Below, in pieces: positions 58,350 to 64,000 of a stretch of 64,000 nt of DNA; within the stretch, counting starts at the first letter, position 1, and each line of letters begins with the position of its first letter. Both the position numbers and the translations under genes were made by a program. This stretch comes from Archegozetes longisetosus (Eukaryota; Arthropoda; Arachnida; Sarcoptiformes; Trhypochthoniidae). The stretch covers positions 7,439,288-7,503,287 of the forward strand of contig JAEMBT020000009.1 of the NCBI GenBank assembly GCA_018873245.2, given 5' to 3'. The notes under the pieces are model-generated. The model worked only from the letters and a program-made list of their open reading frames with translations. It had not been told where the DNA came from and made no database searches.

Positions 58350-59215
58350 AATCTTACATTTATATCTATCGAAGTTTTACTCTAATGAACATATTTTAAC
58401 AGTTAAATCTTGTTTTGTATAAAGAAAAATGAACTTAAACAGCGAAGTTACGTTATAACGAAATAAATTTGTTGATACTTGAAATCTGTTTTATCGGACG
58501 TTTTATCATCAGTTTATCTACTATACGACACACACACCGTAATAGAGTTTCTTAGCATTAATACTGTATAATTCATTTGTTTAATCAGTAAAAGTTTCTG
58601 AACTGATAGTTTACACAACGAAGCTGATCATTCTTATAATTATAACGACTAGAGTTCTATTCACTTATCAATAACATTACTATCATTCCTGTTTTCTCTG
58701 TGGGTGCTTCGACTTGAATTATTGTATAAATGCTATAATTCATATATTTTAAGTAAATTTATAAAATTTGAGAAAAAGAAAACTCAAACTTATATTTTTA
58801 GGTGCTTGTACTTAATTATTATTATTATATAACACTTAATAATTTAATTCTATTCAGATAGATGAATCAAACATGCCTATATTCAACATTTTTTTAACTG
58901 TTAGCTTTGACATTTAATAATTTTTGTCCCATCATGACTTCAACAAAGATAATCTCTGTGTTTATCAGCCCTGAAATGACCCACAATGTGTATCATTTCT
59001 TTATGGGTGATTCTTTATTAGTAATGCACTGTCTTAATAAGATAAAAAAATTCATTAGAAATAAAATAATTTTAGTAAGTATTCAAAAACTGAAGTATAG
59101 CGTGAAATGATTAGTTCAAAGCAGTTAACAATATTTGATCCTTCATATCAACTTTAGCATGTTCTCATAAAGATAAATTAAAGAATTTATTTAAGCCTTA
59201 AGTCTTGTTACAAAT
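58350..59215. other. Intergenic, no gene seen
   Basis: AT-rich. A 67-codon frame at 58907-59110 has no recognisable motif. Confidence 0.35.
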
Positions 59216-59830
59216 TAGTGAACCAAATGGGATTCCATTCCGTCGAAATTCCAGTCCCATTCCAGAAATCCCACGGGACAGAATGGAATAGACATGGAAA
59301 TTGGTAGAAAGTACGGAAATAAATGAGAATGGACTCAGAAAAAAATCAGTGGAATGGGATGGAATCCAGTAGAATATAGTAAATCCCACTATTTTTAAAA
59401 ACATAAATTGCTCGAATACATTTATTTAGGTTTAACACAAAAGATGAGAATTTACTACAAATTACTTCTTAAATAAGCAAATAATCGACATTTTTATTTT
59501 CACTTAAGTTTCTTATAAACTTTGGTATGCTCAAACAAAGAATTCATTTTTATGTATTGCAACATAAATCGCAATCACTGTTGCTGTGAGTTCTAAATTT
59601 CACGTTTGTTTACATAAACAATATTTTATTTTTGGAATTCTCAGAATGGGATTCCATTGGAATGGGAAGTCTGGAATGGAATGGGATGGGAGGGACAGTC
59701 CAATATTTGTCTTTGAATGGAATCGGACGGGAAAAATTCTAATACTGGACTGGAATAGAGTGAAATCGACATTAGTGAAAAAAGACTGAAACGGAGTGGG
59801 AATCCCATTCGCCTACTGTTTGGAACACTA
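59216..59830. mobile_element. hAT-like MITE rich in GGAAT/ATTCC
   Basis: Ends TAGTGAACCAAA and the complement of TAGTGTTCCAAA, resembling hAT termini. Near both ends lie GGGATTCC-type words, and the interior 150-190 bp next to each end is full of GGAATGGGAT-like words in inverted orientation. No convincing 8-bp target duplication and no coding content. Confidence 0.5.
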
Positions 59831-60254
59831 GTTCTATCCGATCTTTCATATACCAAATAATTAATTGAACAAGTGATGACTAACTTTACTGCGTAAGTAG
59901 TCGTGAAAACGAATGCATTCGTAAACCGCTTAAATATGTAGTGATGTCCTGATAGAGCTGATGCCCAAATATCAAACATGCTTCACAACGAGTAGTGGCA
60001 ACGCTCGGGCGAAATTTGGCGCTCAACGTTCGTGCTAACTCTCCGGTAAAAAGGAACATTCGACGCTCGGTTTCTTGAAGCGAGTGAGTGTCCAACGTTT
60101 ACAGAGTGTCAATTCGTAAAATCTATTTGTTTTATTAGTGTTTATTTGTGTTAAGATTGGACATAATCTTGAAACAGTAAGACATCTTTACATTTGAATC
60201 ACATGATACTTCAAATTCACTTTGCATCTGAACAAATCCTTTACATTAAAGCTA

Positions 60255-60690
60255 TTGGTGCACATCGGGCTAAGCTCGAGCTCATACACAAGCTCGAAGC
60301 CTCTGAGCTTTAGAGCTTCTAATGTAAGTTCGTAGTTAATTTTATGTACAAATATTATTGTAGCTCAAATTGATACATTATGCATTCTTGCAACTATTGT
60401 TCAAAGTGGACAAATATTTTTAAAAGCAGATGTTTTAATAATTAAAAGAAAAAAGATTGTCTGAAGAGATAATTAGATCATTAATGTGTTTAAAATCAAT
60501 GAAAGAAATTGATTATTAAGTCATAGTATTTAAACTTTAACACTTCTATATTGCTCTAATTTTAGCATTTGTATTAGACTTGTTTATTATAAATAAAAAA
60601 TATATCCAATTCAATGCTTTATCTTCATTTTTATAGTAGTTAAGCTCAAAGCTCAAGCTCAAGTTCGGATTAAAAGAGCTTTTGTTAATC
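60255..60690. repeat. AGCTC-rich simple repeat patches
   Basis: Clusters of AGCTCGAGCTC, AGCTCAAGCTC words at 60265-60325 and 60640-60685, with a further one near 60950-60985. Probably parts of an old repeat; no family assigned. Confidence 0.4.
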
Positions 60691-61359
60691 ATTAATTAAA
60701 ACTTGATGTAATTCAAAAACAATAAATGATTAAAATTGAAATTTAATTTTTATCAATATTCAATTGTGAGTGCAAGACGCAAATTAGATGTTGGTCTAAT
60801 TAGTGGTCTAATTATGTGCGCAGTCTCTACGTTTAAGTTATTTGATTCAGAATAATTAATTATCGTTATATATAACAAACTCATGTATCGTATGTGTTAA
60901 GATAAAGTATTGAGTTTAATTTGATATCAAATGATTTGACGCTTGATGCTCATGCTAAGCTAAATTTAGAGCTCGGCTATCACACTCACCTCCGAGCAAC
61001 TTTCGCCCATGCGTTTGCTATCACTGATTATAGCATTTGAAAGAACGAATGTATTTTGAGCTAAGTCTTCGGATCAATTACTAGACTTATCTATTTGATA
61101 TAATTTTCACTTGTGTAATTTAATGACAAAATAGTATTTACTAAACCAAACGACAATGTTCCTTGAACATATTCTAACATTCAATAAATCAAAAGTACTG
61201 ATTGTAATATAAGTATTTTCTCAATTGAGATCATTTCAATTTGAAGTGTTTACTGGGAGAAGTGCGCTTTTGAAAAAATCATTCATTAAAAACACTTAAG
61301 TCTTACTGAATATCTCAAAGGGAAAGATCATTACTCGTTAAATTTATATTAGAAGCTCT

Positions 61360-61760
61360 TATCTAGTGATTTTTCGCTTTTCGCGCTTTCCCTTCTTATT
61401 GAAATCTATTTCACTAATTTCTTGATCAGAATTTTCCACAACTTCAATATGTTGTGATTTTTTAAGTTGAGTGTATTGTATTGTCTACACTTACATCAAT
61501 AAGAGCTAACGAACATTCAGAATCATTGGTTATTTCTAAATATTTTTTTATCGTTCTTTTCGGACTTTAATAGCCTTCCTTTAGCTAGTTCTTCACCGCA
61601 TTCTGAATCGAAATAAACTTCAGTAACAATTTTATCGTTCATTTATTCTATCGATCCATTCAATAACGGATGATATTTCTCATATCAATTTAGTCTTGAA
61701 TAGAATATAAATTGTTACTCTCATCCGAAGAATTCTAATCTTCATTCTCAATGATCTCTT
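61360..61760 (-). pseudogene. Possible decayed coding remnant
   Basis: On the minus strand an ATG at about 61641 opens MNDKIVTEVYFDSECGEELAKG for 40 codons. After a shift, EITNDSECSLALID reaches a gtaagt, and further on ENSDQEISEID leads to a basic tail KKGKREKRK and stop near 61370. It has acidic and basic runs like a nuclear protein but no family I recognise, and could be chance. Confidence 0.2.
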
Positions 61761-62015
61761 AATTACTCCAATTAATTCTTTTTTATATTAAACACTTTTT
61801 GTTCACTCCAAATCTCAAAAGCATTAATTATGATGAAAAAGAAATGATTCAATCATTTTAAATATCAAATAAATTACTTTTTACAATTCAAAATATGTTC
61901 TTTCACAACTACTTATAGGATAAAAGCCCTGTTATTTGTATTGCGAGATTCAATTTATTAAATGCACGTGCTTGTGCAGAGGGAATCCAGGAATAAAACA
62001 TTAACTTAAAGACTT

Positions 62016-62395
62016 GTGCTATATTCAAAATTCTCTTATCCTGTACCTGAATATCGATATGTAAGTATCGTGCGTTGGGATAAAAACCTCTATAGTAAAA
62101 GTGGTGGCTTTACTTGAAATAACAAACACTAAAGTTTAATGCAAAGCAGGAAACAATAGAACTTCATTAACTAAACTATTATTAAGCAATAAGTATTTTG
62201 TATTATTGCTATCAATAAAGTTATGAATAATAGTTTAGTTTATGAAGTTTTGAAGTTTTCCTGCTTTGCATCAAACTTTGAAGTTTGTTATTTGCAGTAA
62301 AGCCAACACCTCTATTACGGAGATTTTTATCCCAACGCACGATACTTACACATCGATATTCAGGTACAGGGGTAAGAGAATTTTGAATAAAGCAC
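62016..62395. mobile_element. 380-bp MITE with long inverted repeats
   Basis: Ends GTGCTATATTCAAAATTCTCTTA and its near complement. Arms of about 170 bp pair along their length, including ATCGTGCGTTGGGATAAAAA and TTTGATGCAAAGCAGG. Short AT loop, no coding content, target duplication not clear. Confidence 0.7.
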
Positions 62396-62399
62396 ATGT

Positions 62400-64000
62400 A
62401 TTATAATGTCAGGTAAAACAGTACTTAAAATATTTTGGAATTTAGTTTATCGATCTTGCATTTCATGTAAATTTAAAGTAAAATATATTTATTGATTGTT
62501 AGTATTTCACTCATTTTGTTTGCTATACTATGATAAAACATCGAGCAGATAATGAGTTTCGTGTGAAGCACCGAAATTACTTTTAGATAACAATTGAAGT
62601 TTTCGATTTTTTTCAGATAAAATAAATTCTAAAATATATTAAATGATCTAATAATTCTTATAATCATAACGTCCATTAATTTCCATAGAGATAACATATT
62701 TATCAAAACATGATCCACTTTAAAACCTTGTTTAGCACGTATTCCTATTATATGGTCATCAGTGTTATCTACTTTAAAAAATCCATATTGTAGTTAAGGC
62801 TCATTCGCTGACAGGTATTGAATTTTCATATCTAATTTACATATTAATAAAACACTAGTTTAAAAGATAAAGTAATTCATTTATTAATCGCATTTAAAAA
62901 TAACTGTTTAAACTGTTCAATCTAAGTTCAATTCCAATCAGTAATAATGTTTTCATTATTTTCACATATGAAGAGATAAAACTTTGAGATTCAATGACTG
63001 GTATAAATCAATGAACAGAAAAGGTAAGAAATTTAATTCTCATGTGGTATTAACAAATGGCTTTTTGCAAATCTTATATAAAAATCGTTACATATATTGA
63101 GCAAATTTTGATATTTCTTGTACCGAAATACTAGACCTAAGTATTAGTAACTTCAAAAAATACTTTACTAAAAACTCTTCAAAGTACTTTAAAGCTATTA
63201 GTGAATATATCTTTGAACTCGAAAACCATGTTATAAATCGTTGATACGTGCTTACAAATAGTTTTTGAGGTGAATTTTAATTAGCCAAAAAGCTTATTTG
63301 ACTTTTTTATTATAAGCTCGTATTATTGCGAAAGATATGCAAAATTTTTAAATTTCAAATTATACGCTTCCTATATCATAATCTTTATTTTCAAATTAAA
63401 TTACAAAGTTTAAGAACTGTTTTATTATATTAAAAGCTACTTAAATTCTAAAACATCTTACTCTCATTTATAAATGATTAGCTTAAATTTAGATATTATG
63501 CCAAAAGATTTATTCTTGTTTAATATACGAGAAATTCTCGGACTAAACTGTTTTGAGAACCTACAGGGGTTTTAGATTCTCATATCTAAAAGTTGCTTTA
63601 CCCTTCTATAATAGACTAAAGATTACATCAAACAATTTAATCGTAAAAATAAGTTAATTGATTTTGTATAAATTTTATTAGGTTTAAAATATGAAATAAA
63701 TTGTTGCATCACTCAGATTAAGCTAAATCAAATCTTTGTAAGTCACATTTAGAATTTCTTCTAACTTTTCTAATTTATTTCACTGAGAACGAGTTAAAAT
63801 TAATTTTTTAAATCTAGTTAAACTAGAATTGAGCACATTCTACTCATTTGAATGTTTTTGCTCGAAAATCACCTTTTGGAAATACTTCACGAATCAGCAA
63901 AATCACTTATATGAATTTTTGCTTATGTCTCATTTAATGTTCTTTCTTATGAATTGAGTTAGACTTGATCTGATAAAGGTAAATGCATATGTAGATACTA
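62400..64000. other. AT-rich sequence, no feature seen
   Basis: No reading frame, repeat or RNA gene that I would support. Confidence 0.4.

Noticed and set aside
1..64000. CRISPR array, operon, ribosome binding sites or plasmid features
   Set aside because: Introns, poly(A) signals and animal-type genes show this is eukaryotic nuclear DNA; no regularly spaced direct repeats were seen.

Overview
The window is nuclear DNA of a eukaryote, most likely an invertebrate animal and plausibly an arthropod such as a mite. It is strongly AT-rich, has no operons, has GT-AG introns (several of 49-390 nt) and AATAAA signals, and carries an animal-type single-chain fatty acid synthase, a caspase, an SREBP-like bHLH factor and many animal class II transposon families (mariner, Tc1, piggyBac, pogo/Tigger, Harbinger, hAT). 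The mite placement is a guess from gene style; the animal placement is firm.

Layout. 1-8947: one copy (A) of a long segmental duplication, repeated at 44124-53072 (copy B). It has almost no coding content, but holds a foldback element with a nested Tc1-type MITE, a small MITE, a tRNA-like sequence and a broken Harbinger transposase. 9389-11178: decayed piggyBac transposase. 12264-13514: two-exon, very divergent ubiquitin-specific-protease-like gene with an in-frame stop. 14254-15298: two MITE-like elements. 18458-29834 (minus): nine-exon type I fatty acid synthase (KS-AT-DH-psiME-psiKR-ER-KR-ACP-TE) with a 1357-bp mariner in its fourth intron. 30190-31100: decayed pogo/Tigger transposase. 33290-34205: decayed hAT-like remnant. 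34201-36429: long inverted-repeat element with tRNA-like boxes in both arms. 36598-38129: near-perfect palindrome built from the 5' half of a Tc1-like element. 39411-40154: single-exon SREBP-like bHLH-zipper gene. 40336-40983: TTAA-flanked palindromic element. 41920-42880: older fragments of the duplicated repeat family. 53403-58311: caspase-like domain fused in frame to a PDZ domain and an unnamed C-terminal module, with a foldback MITE in its large intron. 59216-64000: MITEs and otherwise unremarkable AT-rich DNA.

How it fits together. The fatty acid synthase makes saturated fatty acid from acetyl-CoA, malonyl-CoA and NADPH. SREBP factors activate lipid synthesis genes in animals, so the SREBP-like gene about 9.6 kb upstream of the synthase start is a suggestive neighbour, but the link is inference. 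The other genes have no obvious shared pathway.

Quality caveat. The synthase is open through about 7.7 kb of exons except for five single-base frameshifts, mostly in short homopolymers, and the exon phases close exactly only if those five are corrected. The two duplication copies also differ mostly by one-base homopolymer indels over their first 7.3 kb. Residual long-read errors are therefore a serious alternative to real gene decay wherever a one-base frameshift is reported here.
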